Notes: generated by a model not told the origin, from the letters alone. DNA of 62,057 bases from Saprospiraceae bacterium UBA3362 (GCA_002360455.1 DEQQ01000056.1:1-62057); one strand, 5' to 3'; counted from the stretch's first letter, positions 28,601 to 37,275 are shown. Numbers and translations: made by a program.

Positions 28601-29238
28601 TTAGCTCTTTTGGCTTGCTTCTCGAGCTCATTGAGATTATTATTTATTTCAAATAATAAATCTTCAATCCTAGCCAAATCTTCATTGGTGGCTTTGAGCT
28701 TGTTTATTGATTCTTTTTTTCTTGCTTTGTATTTTGAAATCCCTGCAGCTTGCTCAAACATTTTTCTCCTTGCATTTTCTTTATTTGCAAGAATATCTTC
28801 CACCATTCCTAACGCTATGATGGCATAAGAATCCGATCCCACACCTGTATCAAGAAACAATGAAGTAATATCTTTTAGCCTGCAGGTTACTCCATTCAGT
28901 CTGTATTCGCTCTCTCCACTGCGATACAGCAACCTCGATATTTCGATATTTTGATAATCAGTAGGAAGCAAATTTTTTGTGTTCTCAAAATGAAGAGTAA
29001 CATGAGATACCGGCGCAGGTTTTCGTTTTTTAGTACCATTAAAAATCACGTCACTCATTGCCGCAAGTCTCAATTCTCGCCCTTTTTGCTCACCCAAAAC
29101 CCAACGGATTGCATCCACAATATTGGATTTACCGGATCCATTTGGACCAACAATACCGGTCACTGCCTCATTAAAATGAATCACAGTTTCGTCAGCAAAA
29201 GACTTGAATCCCTTAATTTCTAATCGCTTAAGCCTCAT
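25684..29238 (-). CDS. smc: Chromosome segregation protein SMC
   Basis: 1184 residues with full SMC architecture: N-terminal Walker A GPNGSGKSNIVDAI (about 31-44), a coiled-coil arm, a hinge around 510-660 (DLIYTEERYRNAIEMF, GGSVGLFEGKK), a returning coiled coil, the signature QLSGGEKTLTAIAL near 1080 and Walker B FCIFDEVDAPLDD. It forms the condensin ring that organises the chromosome with ScpA/ScpB. No truncation. The start ATG at 29238 is only seven bases beyond a TATATTTG box, suggesting a leaderless or nearly leaderless mRNA. Confidence 0.97.
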   Translation of the reverse strand: MRLKRLEIKGFKSFADETVIHFNEAVTGIVGPNGSGKSNIVDAIRWVLGEQKGRELRLAAMSDVIFNGTKKRKPAPVSHVTLHFENTKNLLPTDYQNIEISRLLYRSGESEYRLNGVTCRLKDITSLFLDTGVGSDSYAIIALGMVEDILANKENARRKMFEQAAGISKYKARKKESINKLKATNEDLARIEDLLFEINNNLNELEKQAKRAKKFFEMRDKYRSTAMLLYHISVSSIREKLERLTESITVKSDGLNAEEVVLRTKEANLEEFKLSNLDKEKHLGDFQKKVNDILDKIRVTESNIQVKDQKKILLETQITHLDSLVQSAVARISSLEGELQVLESEIGAIQSDFNNVKDESQKNESIYQLKQKEFEDLKSGVDQFHQKKLKVELEIYSIEKSIAIQSNQIDNLKSENIRLKQELESKEIDFKSVETEINSSDSRLQSIQAKITELQREETLRQEAIQGLQKQIESQTQKIAQCNRSKDAKKNEYDLLKSMIDKMEGFPESIVFLNQTWRSDIPLLSDLIYTEERYRNAIEMFLEPFLNYYVVRTEEDAVHAIKLLFSNGKGKANFFILDKFKKIQTKNPSIQSCKLATELIETDELYRPLFDKLLDSVYILDESRPIDDAIKFPDEISIISLSGSILKQKTTISGGSVGLFEGKKLGRKKNLEKLETEIKKLELELIELDRTLTDQKNSLKKLELENKQVELNQLRKQETDCIAEQAKFNTTRAHFIEVSSQLKKRIEDQTSQQTALGTLIEQANDQLLKLKQEQSKLIQTISDKDEVFGKVSLELSQATNLFNQTKLEVLKWQNKYDNIAKDIAFKQQQFSELKTKQTEDQNKIEQYSEEILEIKHFLEGERDVLRQHYEDKKAMESDLSSLEKAYYDARNTIVNFENEIKASQRIISDFQSAINSLKDQKTEFNFKIQSAYEKAELEFGMKLDEFVPDQETDGMDELQLQDRAQYYKVRLDNYGEINPMALEAYDEMKKRYDTIQEQRADIIKAQEKLLETIKEIEATATAGFMMAFNQVRTHFQDVFRSLFTLDDDCDLILMDENDPLECEIDIIAKPKGKRPKSIHQLSGGEKTLTAIALLFSLYLLKPAPFCIFDEVDAPLDDINIEKFNQIIRKFSKESQFIIITHNKLTMAEVDVLYGVYMEEQGISNVTAVDFRKYNHELVLDEMEG

Positions 29239-29245
29239 AAGAAGG

Positions 29246-29253
29246 CAAATATA
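29246..29253 (-). promoter_or_regulatory. Minus-7 box of smc, possible leaderless start
   Basis: TATATTTG on the minus strand (plus CAAATATA) ends eight bases before the smc ATG. With transcription starting about 5-7 bases past the box, the mRNA would begin at or next to the start codon. No minus-33 TTG is apparent at the standard distance. Confidence 0.45.
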
Positions 29254-29423
29254 GGGCTTGTCGTTGCATATAAAAAATACTTATATTAATCAACTAATTA
29301 TCTAATCACCTAATTATCAATTATATATAAATATTTATACTATTTTTTGTATAAGGAATCAGAAACTTGTAACATGTAAAAAAGCCTTAAAATTTTATTC
29401 ATTTTCTGCAAGAAATTAAATTA

Positions 29424-29519
29424 GGGCATGCCCAAATGCACTTCGTGCATTGGTCGGAGTACTGCGTGGTTCCGTCCCTTCGGGACCAGCTTCGCTGCAC
29501 TCCGTCCTCCTCATGCAAA
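29424..29519 (+). repeat. Intergenic hairpin repeat, copy 1
   Basis: It begins with the palindrome GGGCATGCCC, then a perfect hairpin AATGCAC-TTC-GTGCATT, the motif GGTCGG, a second hairpin GTCCC-TTC-GGGAC, TTCGCTGCACTCC, and ends CCTCCTCATGCAAA. The same modules in the same order occur at 49206 (same orientation) and, reversed, at 55259 and 60389. Hairpin sequences differ between copies while the connecting motifs are kept. It is much richer in GC than the flanks. It lies between the GIN-protein stop and the smc promoter. No coding frame is credible across it. Confidence 0.75.
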
Positions 29520-29552
29520 GTAATCCCATTTGTTTATAGGTAGAACCAAGCG

Positions 29553-30302
29553 TTAAAACGCTTCTATAGTTCCTGAACCATAACTGTTGAGTTTCAGTTT
29601 GGGATTTCCTCTATAAAAAATATTACCGCTTCCACTCAGTTCGCCTGTTAAGATCTCTTCCACATTAATTTTAATTTCACCTGATCCACGCAAATCAATA
29701 TTTGCAGTTTTACATGGAGAATTTTGAAGGAAAATATTGCCGGAACCAACGATTTCTGAATCTATGTGGCCGACTGTCCCAATATTTAGAATATCGCCTG
29801 AGCCTACCAATTTACAATTTAATTGCTGACCGGAAAACTTCCCATTAATCGATCCACTGCCCAATAATTCAAGCAACACAATTGGATTCTGAAAACTATC
29901 GACAACTTCCACTTCACCAGAACCACTTGAAATGATTTGGTCAAGTTTGGGCAATGACAGTTCCAGTTCCAAATTCTCATAATAATTGGAATACAAAGTT
30001 TTCCCCATAGAAATTTGCAAAACAGAATCTACAACTTCCACTTTAAGAGCATTGACAAGCAATGAATCTCCCTTAACTCGAAAAGAAAAAGTTCCTTTTT
30101 TGATTTTAATATCAGCAGCAATTGAAGATTTGACAATACTAAAATCCTTGACAGGAATTTCCTTGTCTACTTTAGACAATTTATGTTTCTCGTATAATAC
30201 CATCGCATCGGACAATTCCGATTTTAACAATAGCATTACAACTAAAATTGCTAAAAAAACTAAGGCCAATAGCGATGCTAAAATTTTGTTGCTGGTTTTC
30301 AT
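29553..30302 (-). CDS. GIN-domain (DUF2807) putative adhesin, membrane-anchored
   Basis: 249 residues. An N-terminal hydrophobic anchor or signal (about 8-26, LASLLALVFLAILVVMLLL) is followed by a repetitive beta-solenoid with recurring GSG turns: SGSGEVEV, LLGSGSINGKFSG, LVGSGDI, IVGSGNIF, LRGSGEIKI, LSGSGNIFY, YGSGTIEAF. This is the head GIN domain of DUF2807. Proteins of this family are exported and of uncertain role. It is the last gene of the ABC-GntR operon (39 bases after the regulator), so it is probably made together with the transporter. Confidence 0.88.
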   Translation of the reverse strand: MKTSNKILASLLALVFLAILVVMLLLKSELSDAMVLYEKHKLSKVDKEIPVKDFSIVKSSIAADIKIKKGTFSFRVKGDSLLVNALKVEVVDSVLQISMGKTLYSNYYENLELELSLPKLDQIISSGSGEVEVVDSFQNPIVLLELLGSGSINGKFSGQQLNCKLVGSGDILNIGTVGHIDSEIVGSGNIFLQNSPCKTANIDLRGSGEIKINVEEILTGELSGSGNIFYRGNPKLKLNSYGSGTIEAF

Positions 30303-30341
30303 TTGATAGTTTGAAAGTATAATTAATAAATTGGATTTGGT

Positions 30342-30704
30342 TTAATATAATTGATAATTTAAATAAGCCATCTTAATATCCTCTAAGTCAATTCCTAATA
30401 ATTTCATCTGTTTTATGGTTTCAGGCAGAACTTCCTGAATAAATTCCCTTTTCTTTAATTCAAGTGTTTTATGGTAGACCGTATCACAAAGAAAAAATCC
30501 TATCCCTCTTTTTTGCTCAATGATTGACTCATCTTGCAACCATTGAAAAGTTCTTTGGACGGTATTAGGATTAACCTGCAACTGAATGGCCAAATCTCGA
30601 ACCGATGGGATTCGATCTCCATCTTTGATTTTCTTTTGGAGAATGTCTTCAAAAATGACATCTGCAATTTGGATATAAATGGGTTGATGCTTTCTAAAGT
30701 CCAT
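30342..30704 (-). CDS. GntR-family transcriptional regulator, YtrA type
   Basis: 120 residues. A winged helix-turn-helix with the GntR signature GDRIPSVRDLAIQLQVNPNTVQRTFQWL (split across about 33-60) is followed by a short helical C-terminus with no ligand-binding domain, as in the YtrA subfamily. These regulators usually repress their own operon with an ABC transporter, as here: ATPase and permease lie immediately upstream. An imperfect inverted repeat GTGCATTA-N6-TAATACAC at 32355-32376 in front of the operon is a good candidate operator. Confidence 0.92.
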   Translation of the reverse strand: MDFRKHQPIYIQIADVIFEDILQKKIKDGDRIPSVRDLAIQLQVNPNTVQRTFQWLQDESIIEQKRGIGFFLCDTVYHKTLELKKREFIQEVLPETIKQMKLLGIDLEDIKMAYLNYQLY

Positions 30705-30705
30705 A

Positions 30706-31476
30706 TTAGATTTCTTTTTCTTTTAATTTAAAATATGCAAAAGAGTAACAAAAAAATAAGCCCAAAGAAAACAGAGTATATTTAACCCAGCTGTGTTCAA
30801 AATAATGATCCATATTAATATTAAAATTCAATCCATTTTCTTTAATCCTAAATCCATCAAAATGCTCATAAAAAATGATTCTAAAAATAAGAAAGCCTAA
30901 GGCCGCCGTTGCAATTAATAGAATAAATCCAAACAAAGCTGTTTTAAAAAATGAATATTTGGGTTGCCATATTGAGCCTGCAAAAAAACAGCTCACGCCA
31001 AGAAACAATAAGGGAATGCTATTAAAAAAAACCGACCATTCTTGTTTGCTTCGCACTAATCTTGAATTAAACCCAAGATTTAAAACTAGAAATTCGAGGT
31101 TCATAAAAATTATATAGGCAACGCTAAAGGCAAGTGGAATCAGGATCAGAAAAAATACAGCCTTGGAGACCAATTTTTCTCCGATAGAAGCAGGCAAACT
31201 AAGATAAAAATGTTTGTTGCTTGAAGATATCAATTCGGAAAAGCTTAAACTTGCCCATATCAAAGACCATATAAACAAAATCTGTGTCAAACTATTAGGG
31301 CCCATTCCAGAGGTGACCTCATTTGGATTATTATACAAAACAATAACATCACCCAATCCTAATAGAATAAATATTATTGTTGAACTAAGGAGAAAACTCT
31401 TGTAGTTGAGCTTGACTTCTCTTATGACTAAGGCTATAATACGTTGAAATGAATTTTCTGCTGCTTTATTTTTCAT
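30706..31476 (-). CDS. ABC-2 type transporter permease
   Basis: 256 residues with about six membrane helices (near 28-48, 67-87, 105-130, 150-167, 178-200, 232-250). No recognised substrate motif. It ends one base before the GntR gene and begins four bases after the ATPase stop, so it is the membrane half of the same exporter. The GntR/YtrA arrangement elsewhere often serves cell-envelope stress or antimicrobial defence; that role is only suggested here. Confidence 0.85.
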   Translation of the reverse strand: MKNKAAENSFQRIIALVIREVKLNYKSFLLSSTIIFILLGLGDVIVLYNNPNEVTSGMGPNSLTQILFIWSLIWASLSFSELISSSNKHFYLSLPASIGEKLVSKAVFFLILIPLAFSVAYIIFMNLEFLVLNLGFNSRLVRSKQEWSVFFNSIPLLFLGVSCFFAGSIWQPKYSFFKTALFGFILLIATAALGFLIFRIIFYEHFDGFRIKENGLNFNINMDHYFEHSWVKYTLFSLGLFFCYSFAYFKLKEKEI

Positions 31477-31480
31477 CTGT

Positions 31481-32341
31481 TTATTGTTTAAAATTTTGAG
31501 GAATTGTTTTTTTCATTATAGCTGTAATTTGCTCCCGTTTTGTTAAAACAGCATTAAATAAAACTTCGATATCGGGATCTGAAGTTTGATCACCTGTGTT
31601 CTCCTTTATAGAAAGAAATCCTCCTGCAATCCTCTCAGAATATATTACTCCTTCAGGCTCATGCATAGAAAAATGAGTTTCAAAATAAAGGGCTTTAGCT
31701 ATTTCTTCTAAACTGTATTGAAAAATAATCTTTCCGTCTTCAACTATAATGATAGGATCTATTAAGTGAATCATATCTCTTACTTGGTGAGTAGAGATGA
31801 TTATCATTCTATCCTCAAACATTGCTTCTGTCATCATTCTTCTGAATTCTGCTTTGGATGGAATATCCAATCCGTTAGTTGGCTCATCCAAAATCAGAAT
31901 TTTGGACTGTGTAGAAACTGCAAAACTGAGAACAACTTTCTTTTTCTGCCCATGAGATAACTTATCCATTTGGTTTCCACCTTCTAGACCGAAACTGCTT
32001 ATCAGTTTAAAAAATTTATCATAATCAAAACGGGGATAAAATGGAGCATAGGTATAGCAATAAGAAAGGATACTCATGTTGGGAATAAATGGCTCCTCTT
32101 GCACAAAGAATATCTCAGACAACATCTCGACTTTGCGTTCTGAAGGATCTGCACCCAGAACATTGGCAGTACCCTGCTTGGCAAACACCAAGCCATTGAT
32201 TAATTTCAACAAAGTGGACTTGCCTGCACCATTCTTTCCAAGCAAGCCATAAATATTACCGGGGAGCAATTCTAACTGGAGATCATCAAAAATTGGCCTC
32301 GACCCTGAATAACTGAATTTGACATTTTGTAAACTGATCAT
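31481..32341 (-). CDS. ABC transporter ATP-binding protein
   Basis: 286 residues. Walker A GKNGAGKSTLLK (about 35-46), a Q-loop in the region EIFFVQEEP, the signature LSHGQKKKV (His replaces the second Gly of LSGGQ), Walker B ILILDEPTNGLD, and the switch histidine in STHQVRD. A C-terminal extension of about 80 residues follows. First gene of the ATPase-permease-GntR-GIN operon, starting 38 bases from a TAGATTTG promoter box. It powers the permease encoded next. Confidence 0.94.
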   Translation of the reverse strand: MISLQNVKFSYSGSRPIFDDLQLELLPGNIYGLLGKNGAGKSTLLKLINGLVFAKQGTANVLGADPSERKVEMLSEIFFVQEEPFIPNMSILSYCYTYAPFYPRFDYDKFFKLISSFGLEGGNQMDKLSHGQKKKVVLSFAVSTQSKILILDEPTNGLDIPSKAEFRRMMTEAMFEDRMIIISTHQVRDMIHLIDPIIIVEDGKIIFQYSLEEIAKALYFETHFSMHEPEGVIYSERIAGGFLSIKENTGDQTSDPDIEVLFNAVLTKREQITAIMKKTIPQNFKQ

Positions 32342-32354
32342 ATCTATCGAATTA

Positions 32355-32410
32355 GTGCATTACGTATCTAATACACCACAAATCTATGATACTTAGGCTA
32401 AATAGTGCAA
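32355..32410 (-). promoter_or_regulatory. Promoter and likely GntR operator of the ABC-GntR-GIN operon
   Basis: Minus strand: TTG (32410-32408), 21 bases, TAGATTTG (32386-32379). Just downstream, where transcription should start, lies the inverted repeat GTGCATTA (32355-32362), CGTATC, TAATACAC (32369-32376), with one mismatch per arm. A repressor bound there would block initiation. The operon start codon is at 32341. Confidence 0.55.
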
Positions 32411-32520
32411 GTTTTTTGGCAAAAATTTTCAAATATTTTTATTTATAATGCTTATATCGTTGATATTCTTTATTTTAAGAAATTATTATTATAATCCTGC
32501 CCTTTATATAAACAACCTCT

Positions 32521-32563
32521 AAAAAGCGAAAAAGAGCATGTAAATGAATACATACTCTTTTTC
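32521..32563 (-). terminator. Terminator of the second efflux operon
   Basis: GAAAAAGAGCATGTA (32528-32542) pairs with TACATACTCTTTTTC (32549-32563) around a six-base loop, with one G-U. On the minus strand it is followed by GCTTTTT. It lies about 65 bases past the stop of the outer-membrane factor gene. The stem also has A/T ends that could act on the other strand, but no plus-strand gene leads into it. Confidence 0.7.
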
Positions 32564-32627
32564 CATCTGAATACAACTGTTGCTCTTAAAAAAGAGAATC
32601 AACAGCAAACTTAAAAAAACCTGATCA

Positions 32628-34055
32628 TTACTTCCAGCCGCCTCCCAGTGCTTTATAAATGTTAATTTTTGCCATCATTTGCTTCAATTTTATTTCTACA
32701 AGTTCGATTTTAGATTCCAAAGCTTCTCGTTGAGTAAGCAATACTTCAATATAGTCAGCTCTGGCTGAGAGAAAAAGGTTGTTGGATATTTCGACAGACT
32801 GATTAAGAATTTCAACTTCCTTTTGTTTTGTTTCTACACTTTTGCTATAGTTTGACAAACCATTTAATTGGTTTATTACTTCTACATAAGCATTAAGAAT
32901 TTTCATTTCATAATTGTATGCAGACTGGATTTGTTTCAAATTGGCATTATAATACATTGCCTTGATAGCATTTTTGTTCACCAAAGGAGCCATCACATCT
33001 CCAACAACATTGTACAAAATCGATTCAGGGTGCAGTAACACAATAGGATTGAAAGCTTGGAATCCTAATCCTGCACTTAACTTAAATGACGGTAAAAAGT
33101 TAGCTTTTGCAACGGCGACATCCAATTTACTTGCTTCAAGATCTTTTTCGGCCATTAGTATATCCGGACGATTTCGAATTAACTGTGATGGAAGTCCTGC
33201 ATGAATTACTTCCAAATTTGCAATATTAAATCTTGTTGAATTTCTTTGAACAGTCTGAGGAACTCGACCCAGCATGAAATTGATTCTATTCTCTGTCTCT
33301 GTAATTTTCTGTTGTACCTCATATTGGAGATTCATTGTATTGAGCAGCAATGCTTCAAATCGATTTACTGCCAATTGATTTACCTTTGCCGCATCTTTTT
33401 GCAGTTTTACCGCATTCAAGGCATTAGATTGGATTTCAATATTTTGTTTAATGATTTCAAACAAATTATCCAGGGCCAATAACTCAAAATACGATGAAGA
33501 AATCTCAGAAACTAAATTTGTAATTAAAAAATTCTTTGCATCTACTGATGAGAGATACTTCATCATTGCAGACTGCTTAGCATTGCGGAGTTTCTTCCAA
33601 ACATCAAGCTCCCATGACATATTGGCCACACCCAAAAAATCCCCAATATATTTTGGGCCGCGATCAGGACTTTGTTTTAAGTCTTCTTCTGAAAATCCAT
33701 TCCAAGTATATTTTCCGGCTCTATCAGGCCCTAAGGCTGATCCTAAAGTAACGAAGGGCAAATATTCACCTCGTTTTGCATTGACTTCATTTTTTAACAT
33801 TCCTATTTCCTGCAAAGTTATATTCAACTCTTGATTATGTTCAAGGGCAGAATCAATCAATGCTTCCAAATTTGGATCCGAAAAAAACTTCCTCCAACTT
33901 ACTATAGCATCATTTATGTTATCATGGGAATTAATATAAGCAGAAGGGAGAGACGGATTGGCCATTTTTCTCGAAATAACCGGAGTCTTACAGGAGGCAT
34001 GAATTAATACTAATAATCCGGCTGCATATATAAAATAATTCAACTTAATGTTCAT
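32628..34055 (-). CDS. Outer-membrane efflux lipoprotein, TolC/NodT family
   Basis: 475 residues. The signal peptide ends in the lipobox HASC (Cys22), as in OprM-type channels. Two internal helical repeats carry typical TolC-family signatures: NQELNITLQEIGMLKNEV in the first half and RPDILMAEKDLEASKLDVAV in the second, plus AYVEVINQL and ARADYIEVLLTQREAL. It forms the outer-membrane and periplasmic exit duct. It overlaps the pump gene by 11 bases, so the pump and channel are translationally coupled. Followed by a strong terminator. It might also serve the orphan pump at 9754. Confidence 0.95.
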   Translation of the reverse strand: MNIKLNYFIYAAGLLVLIHASCKTPVISRKMANPSLPSAYINSHDNINDAIVSWRKFFSDPNLEALIDSALEHNQELNITLQEIGMLKNEVNAKRGEYLPFVTLGSALGPDRAGKYTWNGFSEEDLKQSPDRGPKYIGDFLGVANMSWELDVWKKLRNAKQSAMMKYLSSVDAKNFLITNLVSEISSSYFELLALDNLFEIIKQNIEIQSNALNAVKLQKDAAKVNQLAVNRFEALLLNTMNLQYEVQQKITETENRINFMLGRVPQTVQRNSTRFNIANLEVIHAGLPSQLIRNRPDILMAEKDLEASKLDVAVAKANFLPSFKLSAGLGFQAFNPIVLLHPESILYNVVGDVMAPLVNKNAIKAMYYNANLKQIQSAYNYEMKILNAYVEVINQLNGLSNYSKSVETKQKEVEILNQSVEISNNLFLSARADYIEVLLTQREALESKIELVEIKLKQMMAKINIYKALGGGWK

Positions 34056-37000
34056 GATCTTTATTTGAAATTTGCTTTAGAATATTTGTAATTTGAATTT
34101 TAAGAGCTTCTTCAGAATTTTTTTCTACATACTCTTCAGAAAGTGGATTATCTTCTTCATCTCGGATCATTTTGATACCTTCTTGTAAACTTCCAAAAAT
34201 AAAATACAAACCCGGCACTACAATCACACCAAAAACAGTACCCACCAACATCCCACCTAATGATGAAGAGCCTATGGTGTGATTCCCTACAGCTCCCGGA
34301 CCTGTTGCTATGACAAGAGGAATCAACCCGGCTATAAACGCAAAAGAAGTCATCACAATTGGTCTAAAACGAGCCCTTGCACCTTCAATTGCGGATTGAA
34401 TCACCGTCATACCTTGATGATGCTTTTGAACAGCAAATTCAACAATCAATACAGCATTTTTTCCAAGCAAACCCACCAGCATGATTACACCCATTTGTGC
34501 ATAAACGTCATTGGCCAATCCTGCAAGTTTTAATAGAGCAAAGGATCCAAAAATTCCGGGTATCAATGAAAATAAAACTGCAAACGGTAATAAGAAGCTT
34601 TCATACTGTGCGGCAAGAATCAAATACACAAATAAAATTACAATTAAAAATAAGTAGAGTGCTTCATTTCCCCTCCTTGCTTCATCATACGACAATCCCT
34701 CCCAAGCTATGTCATAACCTCTTGGCAATGATTTAGCCGCAACTTCTTTGATTACATTGAGAGCATCTCCGGAAGAATATCCTGCAGATGGAGTACCGTT
34801 AATCAAGGATGAAATGTATAAATTATATCGAGCTATTTCATTAGGCCCCTGTGTCTTTATTATTTTCATAAATGCTGTATAAGGAACCATCTCCCCTTTT
34901 TCATTTTTTATAAACATATTCAATATGTCCGAAGGTTGCTTTCTGAACTCAGGCCCTGCCTGAGTATAAACTTTATAATAATTATTAAAACGGATAAACC
35001 CTTGTTCGTAAGTACTGCCTATCATGATATTGAGATTCTCCATAGCTTCCCCAACAGATACTCCTTTTTGCATGGCCAATTCATTATCTACTGTGATTTC
35101 ATATTGAGGATATTTAGCAGAGTAAAAGGAGAATAAACCTGACAATTCTTTTCTCTTTTTTAGTTCTGCAAGAAAATCTGAATTGACTTTATCAAAATCT
35201 TGATAATCGACATCGCTATTCTTACACAATAATCTTAATGAAAAACCGTCGGACGTACCGTATCCCGGAACAGCAGGAGGTTCGAAATATTCTATAACGG
35301 CAGGAAGATCTTTTGACCTTTCTTCAAGCTCTTCAATTACTTGCTTGACAGAATGTTTTCTTTCTGACCAATCTTTCAAATTGATAAGACAAGATCCTGC
35401 ATTTGACCCACGACCTTCAGTCAAAATTTCATAACCTGCAAGTGATGTGACCGACTGGATATCCTCAATTTCTTTTGCTAACTCCTGAAGCTTTCTTGAG
35501 ATTTCATTTGTTCTTTCAAGAGTTGTTCCCGGCGAAGTTTGTATAATGGCATAAATCTGCCCTTGATCTTCAGAGGGAATAAATCCGGCCGGGAGTACCC
35601 TGTTGACTCCTACTATCCCAAGACCAAACCCAATCAGAATAAGATAGGTAATTAACTTCCTATTTGTGATCAACTCCAACAGCTTTGTATAACGACCTGT
35701 AGCCTTGTCAAACTTTTGATTAAACCAATCTATAAATTTTCTAACCGGAGATCGCTTTTTGTTCTCACCATGATTGTTCTTTAATAGGATGGCACATAAT
35801 ACCGGAGTAAGTGTCAATGCCACAAACCCGGAGATTACGATTGAGCCCGCCATTGTAAGTGAAAATTGTTTGTACAATACTCCAATAGGTCCCGACATAA
35901 ACGCTACCGGCACAAACACACAGGTCATCACTAGTGTAATGGCAATAATTGCACCACTGATTTCATCAATTACTTTTTTTACTGCTTCATAAGCCGAAAG
36001 ATGAAATTCTTCCATTTTAACGTGAACTGCTTCTACAACCACAATTGCATTATCCACAACTATCCCTATCGCCAATACCAATGCGAATAAAGTAATCAGA
36101 TTGATGCTCAACCCGAAAAAATTCATAAAAATAAAAGCACCTATCAATGAAACCGGGACAGCCAAAATAGGGATCAACGTAGACCGAAAATCACCAAGAA
36201 AAATAAATACTACAAATGCAACAAGAATAAAAGCCTCCAACAAAGTGTGCAACACTTTGTCAATAGAGGCATCTACAAACTTAGAAACATCATAGTTGAT
36301 CTCATATTCAACTCCCGGAGGAAAATCTTTCTCAAGTTCTTTCAATTTTAATTTTACTTCTTCAATTACTGTGTTTGCATTACTTCCGGGATTTTGTTTT
36401 AAAACTAGAGATGCCGAAGCTTTTCCATCTTTATTGGAGTAAATATCTACAAATTCACTTCCCACTTCGACTTCTGCTATGTCTTTTAACTTTAGCATTT
36501 CGCCGTTTGCATTTGCCTTTATAACAATGTCTTGATATTGCTCTGGTTTGTTATACCATCCTTTATAAGTAAAAACGTATTCTTGCGACTGAGCTTTCTT
36601 CCCCGAACTCAAACCAACGCGGCCTGGCCTTGCCAATACACTTTGTTTATCAATAGCTTCTAGAACTTCCTCTGCAGAAATACTATAGGCTCTCATCCTT
36701 TCTGGATTCAGCCAAACCCTTATTGCAAAAGCTCTACTCCCAATGGCCTGTGCTAATCCCATTCCCTTTATTCTCTGCAGCTCCGGAAGAATGTATGTAT
36801 TGGCATAATTGAAAAGAAACTTTTCGTCAAGGCTGTTATCTTTACTGTATAGATTGAGATACATCAACATACTTGGCTGTAAAGGTGCTATAATTACGCC
36901 TTCGCGTTGAACCAGAGGTGGTAAATTCGTCATTACTTGATCCACGCGTGACTTTACTCTTACTGCCGCAAGTGTTGGATCTGTTCCCGGTTCAAAAATT

Positions 37001-37275
37001 ACTTCTATGCTTGCTTCACTGGCACTGGTAGCATCAGAAATCATGTATTGCATTCCCTGCACTCCATTGATAGCTCTCTCCAAAATGGTTATTGTAGATT
37101 TTACTAGAACATCTGCATTAGATCCGGGAAATTCAATGAAAATATTAACCCTTGGCGGAGCTATTTCAGGAAATTGAGAAATTGGAGATAACTTAATTGC
37201 CAACAATCCCAAAAAAACTATACAAACAGAAACCGATATGGCAAGCACCGGTCTTTTTATAAACTTGTTAAACAT
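34045..37275 (-). CDS. RND multidrug efflux pump, AcrB/HAE1 family
   Basis: 1076 residues. Starts MFNKFIKRPVLAISVSVCIV with SPISQFPEIAPPRV, the hallmark of hydrophobe/amphiphile RND pumps. The TM4 relay is GIVVDNAIVVVEAV (about 404): the first Asp is kept, and the second position, Asp in AcrB, is Asn. The second half has GLLGKNAVLIVEFA and the TM11/12 block. The C-terminal tail is acidic. It exports substrates by proton antiport with the adaptor (37304) and the channel (32628). Substrate unknown. It follows the adaptor by 28 bases. Confidence 0.96.
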   Translation of the reverse strand: MFNKFIKRPVLAISVSVCIVFLGLLAIKLSPISQFPEIAPPRVNIFIEFPGSNADVLVKSTITILERAINGVQGMQYMISDATSASEASIEVIFEPGTDPTLAAVRVKSRVDQVMTNLPPLVQREGVIIAPLQPSMLMYLNLYSKDNSLDEKFLFNYANTYILPELQRIKGMGLAQAIGSRAFAIRVWLNPERMRAYSISAEEVLEAIDKQSVLARPGRVGLSSGKKAQSQEYVFTYKGWYNKPEQYQDIVIKANANGEMLKLKDIAEVEVGSEFVDIYSNKDGKASASLVLKQNPGSNANTVIEEVKLKLKELEKDFPPGVEYEINYDVSKFVDASIDKVLHTLLEAFILVAFVVFIFLGDFRSTLIPILAVPVSLIGAFIFMNFFGLSINLITLFALVLAIGIVVDNAIVVVEAVHVKMEEFHLSAYEAVKKVIDEISGAIIAITLVMTCVFVPVAFMSGPIGVLYKQFSLTMAGSIVISGFVALTLTPVLCAILLKNNHGENKKRSPVRKFIDWFNQKFDKATGRYTKLLELITNRKLITYLILIGFGLGIVGVNRVLPAGFIPSEDQGQIYAIIQTSPGTTLERTNEISRKLQELAKEIEDIQSVTSLAGYEILTEGRGSNAGSCLINLKDWSERKHSVKQVIEELEERSKDLPAVIEYFEPPAVPGYGTSDGFSLRLLCKNSDVDYQDFDKVNSDFLAELKKRKELSGLFSFYSAKYPQYEITVDNELAMQKGVSVGEAMENLNIMIGSTYEQGFIRFNNYYKVYTQAGPEFRKQPSDILNMFIKNEKGEMVPYTAFMKIIKTQGPNEIARYNLYISSLINGTPSAGYSSGDALNVIKEVAAKSLPRGYDIAWEGLSYDEARRGNEALYLFLIVILFVYLILAAQYESFLLPFAVLFSLIPGIFGSFALLKLAGLANDVYAQMGVIMLVGLLGKNAVLIVEFAVQKHHQGMTVIQSAIEGARARFRPIVMTSFAFIAGLIPLVIATGPGAVGNHTIGSSSLGGMLVGTVFGVIVVPGLYFIFGSLQEGIKMIRDEEDNPLSEEYVEKNSEEALKIQITNILKQISNKDHEH

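Noticed and set aside
33451..33834. A 127-codon plus-strand frame
   Set aside because: Fully inside the TolC-family gene on the opposite strand, with no family resemblance.
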